Program-made: the position numbers and the translations under genes
Assembly (NCBI RefSeq): GCF_947488025.1
Contig: NZ_CANKYS010000001.1
Location: 558,001 to 622,000, forward strand
Direction: 5' to 3'
Length of the DNA stretch: 64,000 bases
From: an uncultured Nocardioides sp.
GTDB lineage: Bacteria; Actinomycetota; Actinomycetes; Propionibacteriales; Nocardioidaceae
Notes under the pieces: model-generated
Databases searched by the model: none
What the model was told of the DNA's origin: nothing
What the model saw: the letters and a program-made list of their open reading frames with translations, nothing else
Shown: positions 9,496 through 18,550 of the stretch, in pieces
Numbering within the stretch: position 1 is the first letter of the stretch
How the letters are laid out: every line of letters begins with the position of its first letter

Positions 9496-9505
9496 TGAGG
9501 ACGTC

Positions 9506-10279
9506 ATGACCACTCCCATGCCCGCCCTGTACATCGGCCACGGTGCCCCGCCGCTGCTCGACGACCCGATCTGGTCCGGCCAGCTGGCGGCCTGGGCGAA
9601 GGACCTGCCTCGCCCGAAGGCGATCCTCATCGTGTCGGCGCACTGGGAGTCGGCGCCGGTGAGCCTGTCGGCCAGCGGCGCCCCGCTGGTCTACGACTTC
9701 GGCGGGTTCGCGCCGAAGTACTACCGAATGACCTACGAGACGCCAGACGCCACGGCGCTGGCCCAGCGCGTCGCGGCGATGATGCCCAGCGGCGAGCCGG
9801 TGCACCAGCACGTCTCGCGCGGCCTCGACCACGGCGCCTGGGTACCGCTGAAGATCATGTACCCCGAGGCCGACATCCCGGTGCTGCAGATGTCGCTCCC
9901 GACCGACGACCCGCAGCGCCTGATGAAGCTGGGCGAGCGACTGCGCCCCCTGCGCGAGGAGGGCGTGCTGATCATCGGCTCCGGCTTCCTCACCCACGGC
10001 CTGCCCTTCCTCGAGGAGTTCCACATCGAGGCCGCCGCCCCGGGCTGGTCGGTGGACTTCGACCTCTGGGCCGCCGACGCCCTCGCCCGCGGTGACGTCG
10101 ACACGTTGTCGGCCTACCGGTCCAAGGCGCCCGGCATGCCGTACGCCCACCCGACCGTCGAGCACTACACGCCGCTGTTCGTGACCCTGGGCGCGGCGAT
10201 GACCGCCGACGAGCCGGGGATCCAGGTCATCGAGGGCTACTGGATGGGGCTCTCGAAGCGCTCGCTGCAGGTGGCCTAA
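9506..10279 (+). CDS. Class III extradiol dioxygenase, DODA/YgiD type
   Basis: A 257-residue metal-dependent dioxygenase of the 4,5-DOPA-extradiol family. Candidate metal and active-site histidines are seen in IGHGAPPLL, SAHWES, GLDHGAWVPL, LTHGLPF and HPTVEHYTPLF, in the family order. The physiological substrate is unknown; ring opening of a catechol-like compound is the family reaction. The ATG at 9506 is chosen over an upstream in-frame ATG because GAGG lies 5 nt before it and the promoter ends just upstream. Expression is likely repressor-controlled (see the operator). Its TAA is part of the -10 element of the downstream pyridoxal kinase gene. Confidence 0.85.
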   Translation: MTTPMPALYIGHGAPPLLDDPIWSGQLAAWAKDLPRPKAILIVSAHWESAPVSLSASGAPLVYDFGGFAPKYYRMTYETPDATALAQRVAAMMPSGEPVHQHVSRGLDHGAWVPLKIMYPEADIPVLQMSLPTDDPQRLMKLGERLRPLREEGVLIIGSGFLTHGLPFLEEFHIEAAAPGWSVDFDLWAADALARGDVDTLSAYRSKAPGMPYAHPTVEHYTPLFVTLGAAMTADEPGIQVIEGYWMGLSKRSLQVA

Positions 10280-10288
10280 GGTCGGTCC

Positions 10289-11152
10289 GTGCGCGTCCTC
10301 TCGATCCAGTCCCACGTCGCCTACGGCCACGTCGGCAACTCCGCGGCCGTCTTCCCCCTGCAGCGCCTCGGTCACGAGGTGTGGCCGGTGCTGACGGTGA
10401 ACTTCTCCAACCACACCGGATACGGCGCGTGGCGCGGGCCGCTGATCGCGGCCGCGGACGTCGCCGAGGTGATCACCGGCATCGGCGAGCGGGGCGCCTT
10501 CGAGACGTGTGACGCGATCCTGTCGGGCTACCAGGGCTCGCCGGAGATCGCCGACGTCATCGCGGACGCGGTCGCGCAGGTCAAGGCGGCCAATCCCGAC
10601 GCGACCTACACCTGCGACCCGGTGATGGGCAACGCGACCTCGGGGTGCTTCGTCAACCCGGCGATCCCGCCGAAGTACCGCTCGACGGTGATCCCCGTCG
10701 CCGACGTGCTGACGCCCAACCAGTTCGAGCTCGGCTTCATCACCGACCGCGACGCCCTGAGCGGCCCGTCGTCGCTCGAGGACATCCTGGCGGCGGTGGA
10801 CGAGGTGCGCGCCCTCGGTCCGTCGACCGTGCTGGTCACGTCGGTCGACCGCGAGGGGGCCGACGAAGGCGTCATCGAGATGCTGGCCGTCACCGCCGAC
10901 GGCGCCTGGCTGGTCACCACCCCCCGCCTGCCGATGAAGGCCAACGGGTCGGGCGACATCACGGCCGCGCTGTTCACCGCCCACCTGCACACGACCGGCT
11001 CCCCCGCCGAGGCGCTCGCCCGCACGGCCTCGTCGGTCTTCGCCGTGCTGAAGGAGACGCTCGACTCCGGCGAGCGCGAGCTGCGCCTCGTCGCCGCCCA
11101 GGACGCGATCGCCTCCCCCGCGTGCGAGTTCGAGGTCACCCAGGTGCGCTGA
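10289..11152 (+). CDS. pdxY: Pyridoxal kinase PdxY
   Basis: A 287-residue ribokinase-fold kinase that phosphorylates pyridoxal in the vitamin B6 salvage pathway. The N-terminus has the pyridoxal-kinase pattern SIQSHVAYGHVGNSAAVFPL. TVNFSNHTGYG, YTCDPVMGN and the C-terminal anion hole with catalytic Asp in KANGSGDITAALF follow. The GTG start is 6 nt downstream of TAAGGT (10277-10282), so the mRNA is probably leaderless. The product could supply cofactor to PLP enzymes such as the decarboxylase at 7289, but no regulatory link is visible. Confidence 0.92.
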   Translation: MRVLSIQSHVAYGHVGNSAAVFPLQRLGHEVWPVLTVNFSNHTGYGAWRGPLIAAADVAEVITGIGERGAFETCDAILSGYQGSPEIADVIADAVAQVKAANPDATYTCDPVMGNATSGCFVNPAIPPKYRSTVIPVADVLTPNQFELGFITDRDALSGPSSLEDILAAVDEVRALGPSTVLVTSVDREGADEGVIEMLAVTADGAWLVTTPRLPMKANGSGDITAALFTAHLHTTGSPAEALARTASSVFAVLKETLDSGERELRLVAAQDAIASPACEFEVTQVR

Positions 11153-11164
11153 CCTGCGCAACGT

Positions 11165-11229
11165 AGGCAGTTGGCAGTGACGACGTACGCCGTCGCGCTC
11201 CGCCCGGGCGCAACGGACCCGAACTGCCT
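11165..11229. repeat. Long-range inverted repeat next to tRNA-Thr
   Basis: AGGCAGTT (11165-11172) is complementary to AACTGCCT (11222-11229), 49 nt apart. It lies between the pdxY stop and the 3' end of the minus-strand tRNA gene. It could form part of the tRNA transcript's terminator or processing structure, but there is no T-run. Nothing else was recognised in this 84-bp gap. Confidence 0.3.
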
Positions 11230-11236
11230 GGGTTGG

Positions 11237-11311
11237 TGGAGCCGCGTGAGAGATTCGAACTCTCGCAACCCAATTTACAAGATTGGTGCTCTACCCCTGA
11301 GCTAACGCGGC
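11237..11311 (-). tRNA. tRNA-Thr (anticodon TGT)
   Basis: On the minus strand the sequence folds as a cloverleaf. Acceptor GCCGCGT pairs with ACGCGGC, the D arm is GCTC/GAGC, and the anticodon stem CCAAT/ATTGG encloses loop CTTGTAA with anticodon TGT. The T arm is GAGAG-TTCGAAT-CTCTC. The discriminator base is T. The terminal CCA is encoded (11237-11239), so the body is 11240-11311. The variable loop is short (class I). It decodes ACA threonine codons, which are rare in such a GC-rich genome. Confidence 0.95.
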
Positions 11312-11360
11312 GTGCGCCCGAGGGCGCGGCGGCCATCCTAGGTGAGGAAGGATGGGGCCC

Positions 11361-13205
11361 GTGAGCCTCCTCGACGACCCCCACCACGACGGGTCCCCGC
11401 TCTACGTCTCCGACGAGGCACCTGAGCTCGGCGCGACCGTGATCGTCCGGGTCCGCACCAGCGCCGACGACCCGGTCGACGCGGTCTGGCTGCGCACGAC
11501 GTACGACGCCGAGCCGGTCTTCCACCCGATGACCTCCACCACCACCGGCGACGTCGTCTGGTGGGAGGGCGAGCTGCCGGTGCACAACCCGGTGACGCAC
11601 TACCGCTTCCTCCTCGTCCGGACCCGCGCCGACGGGGAGGGCGAGCAGGAGTGGCTGACCGGCGCCGGGCTGGTGGGCCACGACCTCCCCGACGCCACCG
11701 ACTTCCGGGTCGCCGCCCACCCGCCCGCGCCCGACTGGGGGCGCGACGGCGTCGTCTACCAGGTCTTCCCCGACCGCTTCGCCCGCTCCGCCGCGGCCGA
11801 CGAGCGCGAGGTGCCCGACTGGGCGCTGCCGGCCGAGTGGGACGACGAGGTGGTCTTCGAGGGCAGCGACCCGCGCACGCCCATGCAGCTCTACGGCGGT
11901 GACCTCGACGGCGTCACCGAGCACCTCGACCACGTCGCCGCGGTCGGCGCCGACATCGTCTACACGACGCCGGTCTTCCCCGGCGAGAGCAACCACCGTT
12001 ACAACGCCACGACCTTCACGGAGGTCGACCCGCTGCTCGGCGGCAGCGAGGCGTACGCCCGGCTGAGCGCCGCCGTCCACGAGCGGGGCTGGCGGATCCT
12101 CGGCGACCTCACCACCAACCACACGGGTGACACCCACGAGTGGTTCCTCTCCGCGGTCGACGACCCCCGCGACCCGCACCGCTCGTTCTACTACTTCGAC
12201 GACGACGGCACCTACGCCAACTGGATGGGCCACGGCACGCTGCCGAAGATCAACCACGCCAACCTCGACGTCCGCCACGCGATGGTCGACGGCCCCGACT
12301 CCGTCGTCGGCCGCTGGCTGCAGGCGCCCTACGACGTCGACGGGTGGCGCATCGACGTGGCCAACATGACCGGCCGCCTCGGCGCCATCGACGTCGCCCA
12401 CGAGGTCGCCCGCACCGTGCGCGCCACCGCGGCCGCCCTGCACGAGGACCCGTGGGTGATCGGCGAGCACAACCACGACGCCACCGGTGACGTCGACGGC
12501 GACGGCTGGCACGGCACGATGAACTACTCCGGCTTCTCCTGGCCGGTCTGGTCGTGGCTGCGCGACCCGGCCTCACCCGCGCGTCCCTTCGGCCGCCCCG
12601 TGCCGGTCCCCCGCCGCGGTGGCGTGGCCGTCGTCGACACGTTCCGGGCCTGGCAGGGCGCGCTCGGCTGGCGTGCCACCGCGTCGAGCTGGAACATCCT
12701 CGGCTCCCACGACTCGGCCCGCATCCGCACGCTCGTCGGTGGCGACGCCGCCGTCCACCGGGTCGCGGCGGGCCTGCAGTTCACGATGCCGGGCGTGCCG
12801 ATGATCTTCGCCGGCGACGAGATCGGGCTTGAGGGCGTCAACGGCGAGGACGCCCGCCGCCCGATGCCGTGGCACCGCCGCGAGGAGTGGGACGTGCAGA
12901 CGCTCACGACGTACGCCGACCTGGCCCGGCTGCGGCGCGAGCACCCGGCGCTGCGCCGGGGCGGGCTCCGCTGGGCGCACGTCGACGCCGACACCATCGC
13001 CTACCTGCGCGAGCACCCCACCCAGACCGTGCTGGTCGTCGCCCGCCGCGCGGCCGGAAGCGCCTTCACGCTCACCGGCACGGCGGGCCGCCACCTCTTC
13101 GGCTCCGAGCCGGGCGGCGCCGACCTGTCCCCCCGCCCCGACGGCGTCGAGGTCGCGGCGACCTCGGGACCGCGGCTCGACATCTGGGAGCTCGGCACCC
13201 GGTGA
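11361..13205 (+). CDS. GH13 alpha-glycosidase (neopullulanase/alpha-glucosidase-like)
   Basis: A 614-residue family 13 glycoside hydrolase. About 120 N-terminal residues form a beta-rich module like the CBM34 domain of neopullulanases. The barrel follows with conserved regions DLTTNHTGD, GWRIDVANM (nucleophile near Asp332), VIGEHNHD (acid/base near Glu369) and ILGSHDSAR (Asp near 451). A C-terminal beta domain ends the protein. No signal peptide is present, so it probably acts on intracellular alpha-glucans or maltooligosaccharides. GTG at 11361 is preferred because the usual family N-terminus begins there and an AAGGAT lies 7 nt upstream; ATG at 11352 is the alternative. Confidence 0.88.
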   Translation: MSLLDDPHHDGSPLYVSDEAPELGATVIVRVRTSADDPVDAVWLRTTYDAEPVFHPMTSTTTGDVVWWEGELPVHNPVTHYRFLLVRTRADGEGEQEWLTGAGLVGHDLPDATDFRVAAHPPAPDWGRDGVVYQVFPDRFARSAAADEREVPDWALPAEWDDEVVFEGSDPRTPMQLYGGDLDGVTEHLDHVAAVGADIVYTTPVFPGESNHRYNATTFTEVDPLLGGSEAYARLSAAVHERGWRILGDLTTNHTGDTHEWFLSAVDDPRDPHRSFYYFDDDGTYANWMGHGTLPKINHANLDVRHAMVDGPDSVVGRWLQAPYDVDGWRIDVANMTGRLGAIDVAHEVARTVRATAAALHEDPWVIGEHNHDATGDVDGDGWHGTMNYSGFSWPVWSWLRDPASPARPFGRPVPVPRRGGVAVVDTFRAWQGALGWRATASSWNILGSHDSARIRTLVGGDAAVHRVAAGLQFTMPGVPMIFAGDEIGLEGVNGEDARRPMPWHRREEWDVQTLTTYADLARLRREHPALRRGGLRWAHVDADTIAYLREHPTQTVLVVARRAAGSAFTLTGTAGRHLFGSEPGGADLSPRPDGVEVAATSGPRLDIWELGTR

Positions 13206-13222
13206 GCGAGTAGCGTGCGCCC

Positions 13223-14431
13223 ATGGCCATGCGGATCGTTGCCAGCCGGCCGGACCCGGCCATCCTGCGCCTGCCCTGGCACCTGCCGCTGGAGGAGTGG
13301 CCCGACGACGTCGTCGTACCACTGCCCCGCGGCCTCTCGCGCCACATCGTGCGCATCGTGCGGCTGGGCAGCAGCGTCTACGCCGTCAAGGAGACCAACG
13401 ACGACATCGCCTTCCGGGAGTACCGGATGCTGCGCGACCTCCAGCGCATGGGGATGCCGTCGGTCGTGCCGCAGGGCGTCGTCACCGGGCGCGAGAGCCG
13501 CGCCGGCGAGGACCTGCCCGCGGCCCTGATCACCCACCACCTCCGGTTCTCGCTGCCCTACCGCAGCCTGTTCAGCCGCGGGATGGACGCCGAGCACGTG
13601 CCGACGCTCATCGACGCCATCGTCGTGCTGCTGGTCCGGCTGCACCTCGCCGGCTTCTACTGGGGCGACGTGTCGCTGTCCAACGTGCTCTTCCGGCGCG
13701 ACGCCGGCGCGCTCGCGGCCTACCTCGTGGACGCCGAGACCGGGGAGCTGCACGAGGCTGTGGGCGACCGGTTGCGGGACTACGACATCACGGTCGGGTG
13801 CGAGAACATCTTCGCCGAGCTGATGGACCTCAGCGCGAGCGGCGCGGTGCAGCGCCCCATCGACGGCTTCGCGATCATCGAGCACCTGCGCTCGCGCTAC
13901 GAGGCGCTGTGGCGCGAGCTGACCGACCTCGAGGAGTTCGGCGCCGACGAGATGTGGCGCATCGAGCGTCGCGTCGAACGGCTCAACGACCTCGGCTTCG
14001 ACGTCGACGAGCTCGACATCATCACCGACCTCGGCGGCGACACGATCCGCATCCAGCCCAAGGTGGTGGACCTCGGCCACCACACCCGCGAGCTGCGCGA
14101 CCTCACCGGCATGACCGTCGAGGACAACCAGGCGCGCCGGATCCTCAACGACATCGCGTCCTTCACCGCCCACTACGACCTCGGGCGCGAGGACCGCCAC
14201 GTCGTGGCCAGTCGCTGGGTGCACCAGATCTTCGAGCCGATCATGGCGATGATCCCGCCCGACGCCACCGGCAAGCTCGAGCCGGCCGAGGTCTTCCACG
14301 AGATCCTCGAGCACCGCTGGTACCTGTCCGAGCAGGCCGGCCACGAGGTCGACATCCACGCGACCGCCCGCGACTACATCGACCGCTTCCTCACGGCCAA
14401 GCCCGACGAGGCCATCACGGGTCAGGAGTGA
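13223..14431 (+). CDS. DUF4032 protein, kinase-like fold
   Basis: A 402-residue protein of the actinobacterial DUF4032 family. The N-terminal half resembles a lipopolysaccharide-kinase or small-molecule kinase. VYAVKETND supplies a candidate ATP-binding lysine, FYWGDVSLSNVLFR a catalytic loop and YLVDAETGE a metal-binding Asp. The C-terminal half (from about residue 200) is family-specific with no known function. Substrate and biological role are unknown. TAGCGT (13211-13216) lies 6 nt before ATG, indicating a leaderless transcript separate from the glycosidase. The 3' end overlaps the convergent phosphoesterase gene by 17 bp. Confidence 0.85.
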   Translation: MAMRIVASRPDPAILRLPWHLPLEEWPDDVVVPLPRGLSRHIVRIVRLGSSVYAVKETNDDIAFREYRMLRDLQRMGMPSVVPQGVVTGRESRAGEDLPAALITHHLRFSLPYRSLFSRGMDAEHVPTLIDAIVVLLVRLHLAGFYWGDVSLSNVLFRRDAGALAAYLVDAETGELHEAVGDRLRDYDITVGCENIFAELMDLSASGAVQRPIDGFAIIEHLRSRYEALWRELTDLEEFGADEMWRIERRVERLNDLGFDVDELDIITDLGGDTIRIQPKVVDLGHHTRELRDLTGMTVEDNQARRILNDIASFTAHYDLGREDRHVVASRWVHQIFEPIMAMIPPDATGKLEPAEVFHEILEHRWYLSEQAGHEVDIHATARDYIDRFLTAKPDEAITGQE

Positions 14432-15950
14432 CCGGGGCAGGAGTGATCGGGGCCCACTCGCCGACCTGCCACGTTCCGTTGGTGCGCAGCCGCACCCACT
14501 GCAGCCCGACCGGGCGTCCGTCGGCGTAGGTGATCAGGCTGACCTCGGCGTCGCGCCGCGGCTTGCTGCCCAGCGCGATGGCGTACGCCGCTCCGCCGGT
14601 CGTGCCGGTGGTCCATCGGTAGCCGATGGCACCGTCGTCGCCCACGACCGGGTCGGGGCCGTTCTGGACGTGGGTGTGCCCGCCGACCACGAGGTCCACG
14701 CATCCCCGGGTGAGCGCCTCGCGACCGAGGTTGGCGTCGTGGACCAGCATCGTGCTCACCCGCTCGCCGTCGTCGGCGGCCTCGCAGGCGGCGTCCGCGA
14801 GCCGGTCCTCCACCTCGGCGAAGCTCAGCCCCGACTCGTCGCGCCAATTGCCGAGCCCGCTGCTGCGGGGGTCGTCGACGCCCAGGAGGGTGCCACCCCA
14901 CGGGGCGTCGACCACCTCCCCGTCGAGCATGGTCCACCCGAGGTCGGCGAGATAGGTGCTGACGAAGTCTCCGTGGTCGTGGTTGCCGGCGACGCCGAAG
15001 CGCTCCCAGTCCTCGAACGCCGCCTGCAGCGAGTCGAGGCTGAAGGCCTCCCAGGGCTGGCCGGTCGACGTGTCGTCGCCCGCGTCGAGCACGACGCTCG
15101 CGCCGGCGGCCTCGCCGATGGCCCGCGCCACCCGGTCCATGCCGATGTTGTCGTGCCGGTCGCTGACCAGCAGGGCCACGGTCTCGCCCTCCTCGGCGAC
15201 CCGCAGCCCCAGCTCGGGCAGGTCGGCGGCCTCCTCGGCTGCCGTGGAGTAGAACTCCTTGCTCTTGTCATAGGTGTCCAGGGCGCTCAGCACGAGTCGC
15301 TTGCTCTGCGTGGTGACCGGGCCGGTGCGCACCTCGATGGCTTGCGCCTCCTCCGGGAGCGCGACGTCGGGACCGACCAGCTCCTCAAGCGGCTGCCAGC
15401 TGCCCTGGGCCTCCTGGGTCTCCTCGTCGCTCTCCCACGGTTGCCACACCAGCAGGGGGAGCACCAGCAGCAGGACGAGCGCGAGGAGGCCCTGCCGCGT
15501 CCCGAGCCCCCGGAACAGCTCGCCGCGGCGGTGGCGCCCCAGGAGCAGGAAGACCACGACCGGCAGCAGCCCGACCGCGAGGCCGCGCAGCGCGGCCGAC
15601 AGGGCCATGTCGAGGACGACGCCCTGCACCTTGTCGATCGGAGCGGTCGGGTCGCCGGCGATCAGTGCGTAGCGCTGGACCAGCTCCTCGATCGAGCCGA
15701 CCTCGGTCTTGCCGAGCGTCAGCGTCACCCCGAGCGGACCGACGTCGCGGAAGCGGAGGTCGGGCAGCAGCGGCCCGGTCTCCACGACGGCGTCGCGCGC
15801 CAGCGTGGGGCGTACGACGGTGTCGTGGCCGACCAGCACGACGGTCCGGCTGCTGTTGAGGAACAGCGACACCGCGACGACCAGCCCCAGCGCCACGCTG
15901 CCGGCGAGCAGGACCGCGCCGACGAGGAGCCGCCGTGGGGTGGATGTCAC
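14415..15950 (-). CDS. Membrane-anchored metallophosphoesterase family protein
   Basis: A 511-residue protein. A first membrane helix at residues 8-30 is followed by an outside loop of about 100 residues. A second helix pair follows (about 125-145 and 160-180). The C-terminal half has calcineurin-like phosphoesterase elements: LVSDRHDNIGMD, LDAGDDTS, GVAGNHDHGD and LVVGGHTHVQN. The canonical DxH of the first motif is present as DRHDN, slightly shifted, so metal binding should be checked. The GTG at 15950 has AGGGA upstream, whereas a larger upstream reading frame runs back through rlmB and is not real. The catalytic domain is probably extracytoplasmic; the substrate is unknown. Confidence 0.8.
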   Translation of the reverse strand: MTSTPRRLLVGAVLLAGSVALGLVVAVSLFLNSSRTVVLVGHDTVVRPTLARDAVVETGPLLPDLRFRDVGPLGVTLTLGKTEVGSIEELVQRYALIAGDPTAPIDKVQGVVLDMALSAALRGLAVGLLPVVVFLLLGRHRRGELFRGLGTRQGLLALVLLLVLPLLVWQPWESDEETQEAQGSWQPLEELVGPDVALPEEAQAIEVRTGPVTTQSKRLVLSALDTYDKSKEFYSTAAEEAADLPELGLRVAEEGETVALLVSDRHDNIGMDRVARAIGEAAGASVVLDAGDDTSTGQPWEAFSLDSLQAAFEDWERFGVAGNHDHGDFVSTYLADLGWTMLDGEVVDAPWGGTLLGVDDPRSSGLGNWRDESGLSFAEVEDRLADAACEAADDGERVSTMLVHDANLGREALTRGCVDLVVGGHTHVQNGPDPVVGDDGAIGYRWTTGTTGGAAYAIALGSKPRRDAEVSLITYADGRPVGLQWVRLRTNGTWQVGEWAPITPAPVTPDP

Positions 15951-15962
15951 TCGGGGTCCCTG

Positions 15963-16003
15963 CGGCCTTGTTCGGGGGAGCGAAGCGGCGGAGAAGAAGG
16001 CCG
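15963..16003 (-). terminator. Terminator-like hairpin after rlmB
   Basis: CGGCCTT (15963-15969) pairs with AAGGCCG (15997-16003) in the 70-bp gap between the rlmB stop and the start of the phosphoesterase gene. There is no T-run. The loop contains GAGCGAAGCG, a motif also seen in the hairpin at the end of rpoC. Function is unproven. Confidence 0.3.
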
Positions 16004-16020
16004 TGGGGTACAGCTCATCG

Positions 16021-16977
16021 TCAGGCGCGCGCCTGCGAGATGGCGTAGAGGGCGACCGAGGCGGCGACGCCGGCGTTGAGCGACTCCAGCTGGCCGGCCA
16101 TCGGGATCGACACGATCTGGTCGCAGGTCTCGGCGACCAGACGGCCCAGCCCCTTGCCCTCGGACCCGACGACCACGACGAGCGGTCCCTCGGCCAGGCC
16201 ACCGGGTGCGACCAGCTCGGGGAGCGAGATGTCACCGTCGGCTGCCAGGCCGACGACCATGCAGCCCGCCTCCTGGTAGGCCTTCAGCTGCCGGGTCAGG
16301 TTGACCGTCTGGGCGATCGGGAGGCGGGCGGCGGCACCCGCACTGGTCTTCCATGCCGACGCGGTCATGCCGGCTGCGCGGCGCTCCGGGATCAGTACGC
16401 CGTGGGCACCGAAGCCCGCCGCGGAGCGGACGACCGCGCCGAGGTTGCGCGGGTCGGTGACCGAGTCGAGGGCGACGACCAGCACCGGCTCCTTGGCCTC
16501 GGCCGCCCGGTCGAGCAGGTCGTCGGCGTGGGCGTACTCGTAGGCCGGCAGCCGGGCCGCGAGCCCCTGGTGGACGGCCCCGCCGGTCATCCGGTCCATC
16601 TCGTTGCGAGTCACCTCGAGCAGGGTCAGGCCCTGCTCGGCGGCCAGCTTGAACGCCTCGCGCATCCGGCCGTCGCGCTCGGTGCCCTCGGCGACGTAGA
16701 CCCCCGCGACCGGCACGCCGGCCTGCAGCAGCTCGACGACGGAGTTGCGACCGGCCGCCCACTCGGCGTCCGCGGTCGTACGCCGCTTGGGGCGGGTGGT
16801 CTTGTCGCGCTCGGCGCGCTTGGCCGCCTTGTGGGCCTGGTGGTAGGGCCGGTCCTTGGCCTTGGGCGTGGGCCCCCGGCCCTCGAGCCCCCGGCGCACG
16901 CGCCCGCCCGAGCCGGCAGTGGGGTTGCCCTTGCCGGTCTTCTTGATCGCGCCCTTGCGCTGCGAATTACCGGCCAC
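16021..16977 (-). CDS. rlmB: 23S rRNA (guanosine-2251-2'-O)-methyltransferase
   Basis: A 318-residue SPOUT/TrmH-type methyltransferase. The first 70 residues are a Lys/Arg-rich extension, common in actinobacterial members and probably rRNA-binding. The substrate-binding domain begins near WAAGRNSVVELL. The knotted SAM domain shows NLGAVVRSAAGFGAHGV, GSEGKGLGRL and LNAGVAASVALY. The GTG at 16977 has GAGAGGGGG about 6 nt upstream. Upstream in-frame codons lie in the hairpin repeat and cysS 3' region and are not used. It follows cysS, the usual actinobacterial order, and is probably co-transcribed with it. Confidence 0.93.
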   Translation of the reverse strand: MAGNSQRKGAIKKTGKGNPTAGSGGRVRRGLEGRGPTPKAKDRPYHQAHKAAKRAERDKTTRPKRRTTADAEWAAGRNSVVELLQAGVPVAGVYVAEGTERDGRMREAFKLAAEQGLTLLEVTRNEMDRMTGGAVHQGLAARLPAYEYAHADDLLDRAAEAKEPVLVVALDSVTDPRNLGAVVRSAAGFGAHGVLIPERRAAGMTASAWKTSAGAAARLPIAQTVNLTRQLKAYQEAGCMVVGLAADGDISLPELVAPGGLAEGPLVVVVGSEGKGLGRLVAETCDQIVSIPMAGQLESLNAGVAASVALYAISQARA

Positions 16978-16995
16978 GAAGTGCCCCCTCTCGAT

Positions 16996-17032
16996 GATTG
17001 AGGAGGGCCCCCAGGGCCCGTCTCGAAATCCC
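16996..17032 (+). repeat. Hairpin repeat copy F (cysS-rlmB gap)
   Basis: The layout is GATTGAGGA, core GGGCCC-CCA-GGGCCC (17005-17019), then GTCTCGAAATCC. The outer GATT/AATC and the inner 6-bp stem both pair. It matches the other copies of the dispersed family in its flanks but not in its stem sequence. It begins 8 nt after the cysS stop (minus-strand sense) and ends 18 nt before the rlmB start, so it sits inside the probable cysS-rlmB transcript. Confidence 0.7.
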
Positions 17033-17039
17033 AGCCATG

Positions 17040-18440
17040 TCACACACTCCACTTCGGGCCGGTCGGGGTGTCCTCCACCTCGACACCGGCCGCCTTGATC
17101 TGGTCGCGGATGGCGTCGGCGCGGGTCCAGTCCTTGGCCTCGCGTGCCGCCGTCCTCTCCTCGAGCAGGCCCTTCACCAACGCGTCGACGACCTCGGTCA
17201 GCCGGTCGTCGGTCCGCCCGGCCGCCCAGGCGGGGTCGGCGGGGTTGAGCCCGAGGACGTCGAGCATCGCGATCACCTCGCCGAACTTCTGGCCCAGCGC
17301 CTCCGACGACCCGTCGGCCAGCAGCCGGTTGCCCTCGCGGACCGAGTCGTGGATGACGGCGACCGCGGCGGGCGTGCCGAGGTCGTCGTCCATCGCCTCA
17401 CGGAACGCGTCGGGCACCGAGGCGAACCACGTGCCGACGACCGGGGCGGCGCGGTCGAGGAAGTCCTCGATGCGCCGGAACGCCTTGGCCGACTCCTCGA
17501 GCGCCTCGAAGCTGAACTCGACGTGCGAGCGGTAGTGGGCCGCGACGATGTAGTAGCGCAGCTCGATGCCGCGCACCCGCTCGAGCACCGACGGGATGAG
17601 CATCGAGTTGCCCAGCGACTTGCTCATCTTCTCGCCGGCGGTGGTGATCCAGGCGTTGTGCAGCCAGTACGACGCGAACGGGCGGCCCGCGGCACGCGAC
17701 TGGGCCTGCTCGTTCTCGTGGTGGGGGAAGCGCAGGTCGACGCCGCCGCCGTGGATGTCGAAGGCCGGGCCGAGGTACTTGCCGGCCATCGCCGAGCACT
17801 CGATGTGCCAGCCGGGCCTTCCTCGACCCCACGGCGACGGCCACGATGCCGTCTCCGGCTCGATGCCCAACTTCTGTCCCTTCCACAGGGCGAAGTCGCG
17901 GGGGTCGCGCTTGCCGCGCGGGTCGGCGTCGCCGGCGGGCTCCATGTCCTCCACGCGCTGGCGGGTCAGCTCGCCGTAGGCCGACCAGCTGCGCACGTCG
18001 AAGTAGACGTCACCGCTGCCGTCCTCGGCGGCGTAGGCGTGACCGCGGGCGATCAGCTGCTCGATCAGCTCGACGATCTCCGGGACGTGGCCGGTCGCAC
18101 CCGGCTCGTAGGTCGGCGGCAGCACGTTGATCGCGGCCAGGGCGGCGTCGAGCTCGCGCTTCATCGCGGAGGCGAGGGCGTACCAGTGGACGCCCTGCTC
18201 GGCGGACTTGGCGAGGATCTTGTCGTCGATGTCGGTGACGTTGCGGATGAAGTCGACCTCGTGGCCGGTGGCGGCGAGCCAGCGGCGGAGCACGTCGAAA
18301 TTCACCGCGGAGCGCACGTGGCCCACGTGCGGCTCGGACTGCACGGTCAGCCCGCACACGTAGATGCCCGCCCGGCCCGGGGTGAGCGGGACGAAGTCGC
18401 GGGTCTCGCGCGTCGCGGTGTCGTGGAGCCTCAGGGTCAC
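17040..18440 (-). CDS. cysS: Cysteinyl-tRNA synthetase
   Basis: A 466-residue class I aminoacyl-tRNA synthetase that charges tRNA-Cys. The zinc-site Cys is in YVCGLT, and the HIGH-type motif is PHVGH. Further zinc ligands are in GWHIECSAM and FPHHENE. KMSKS is intact ([10 protein letters not shown]), followed by the anticodon-binding helical domain. Its length separates it from MshC, the related mycothiol ligase of about 410 residues. The GTG start at 18440 lies 6 nt downstream of TAGACT (18447-18452, minus strand), so the transcript is probably leaderless. Confidence 0.95.
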   Translation of the reverse strand: MTLRLHDTATRETRDFVPLTPGRAGIYVCGLTVQSEPHVGHVRSAVNFDVLRRWLAATGHEVDFIRNVTDIDDKILAKSAEQGVHWYALASAMKRELDAALAAINVLPPTYEPGATGHVPEIVELIEQLIARGHAYAAEDGSGDVYFDVRSWSAYGELTRQRVEDMEPAGDADPRGKRDPRDFALWKGQKLGIEPETASWPSPWGRGRPGWHIECSAMAGKYLGPAFDIHGGGVDLRFPHHENEQAQSRAAGRPFASYWLHNAWITTAGEKMSKSLGNSMLIPSVLERVRGIELRYYIVAAHYRSHVEFSFEALEESAKAFRRIEDFLDRAAPVVGTWFASVPDAFREAMDDDLGTPAAVAVIHDSVREGNRLLADGSSEALGQKFGEVIAMLDVLGLNPADPAWAAGRTDDRLTEVVDALVKGLLEERTAAREAKDWTRADAIRDQIKAAGVEVEDTPTGPKWSV

Positions 18441-18550
18441 CGGGCAAGTCTAGGGCGACGGAGGCGATCCGCCGGCTTCGCGGGGCGCCCCGCCTCCGCG
18501 GGAGATGTGACTCCTGAGACGTGTGGGACTTTCCGGGTTATCGTCGACCG

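Noticed and set aside
11237..11311. tRNA-Thr as a possible integration site for a mobile element
   Set aside because: No integrase, no direct repeat of the tRNA 3' end and no atypical genes nearby were seen.
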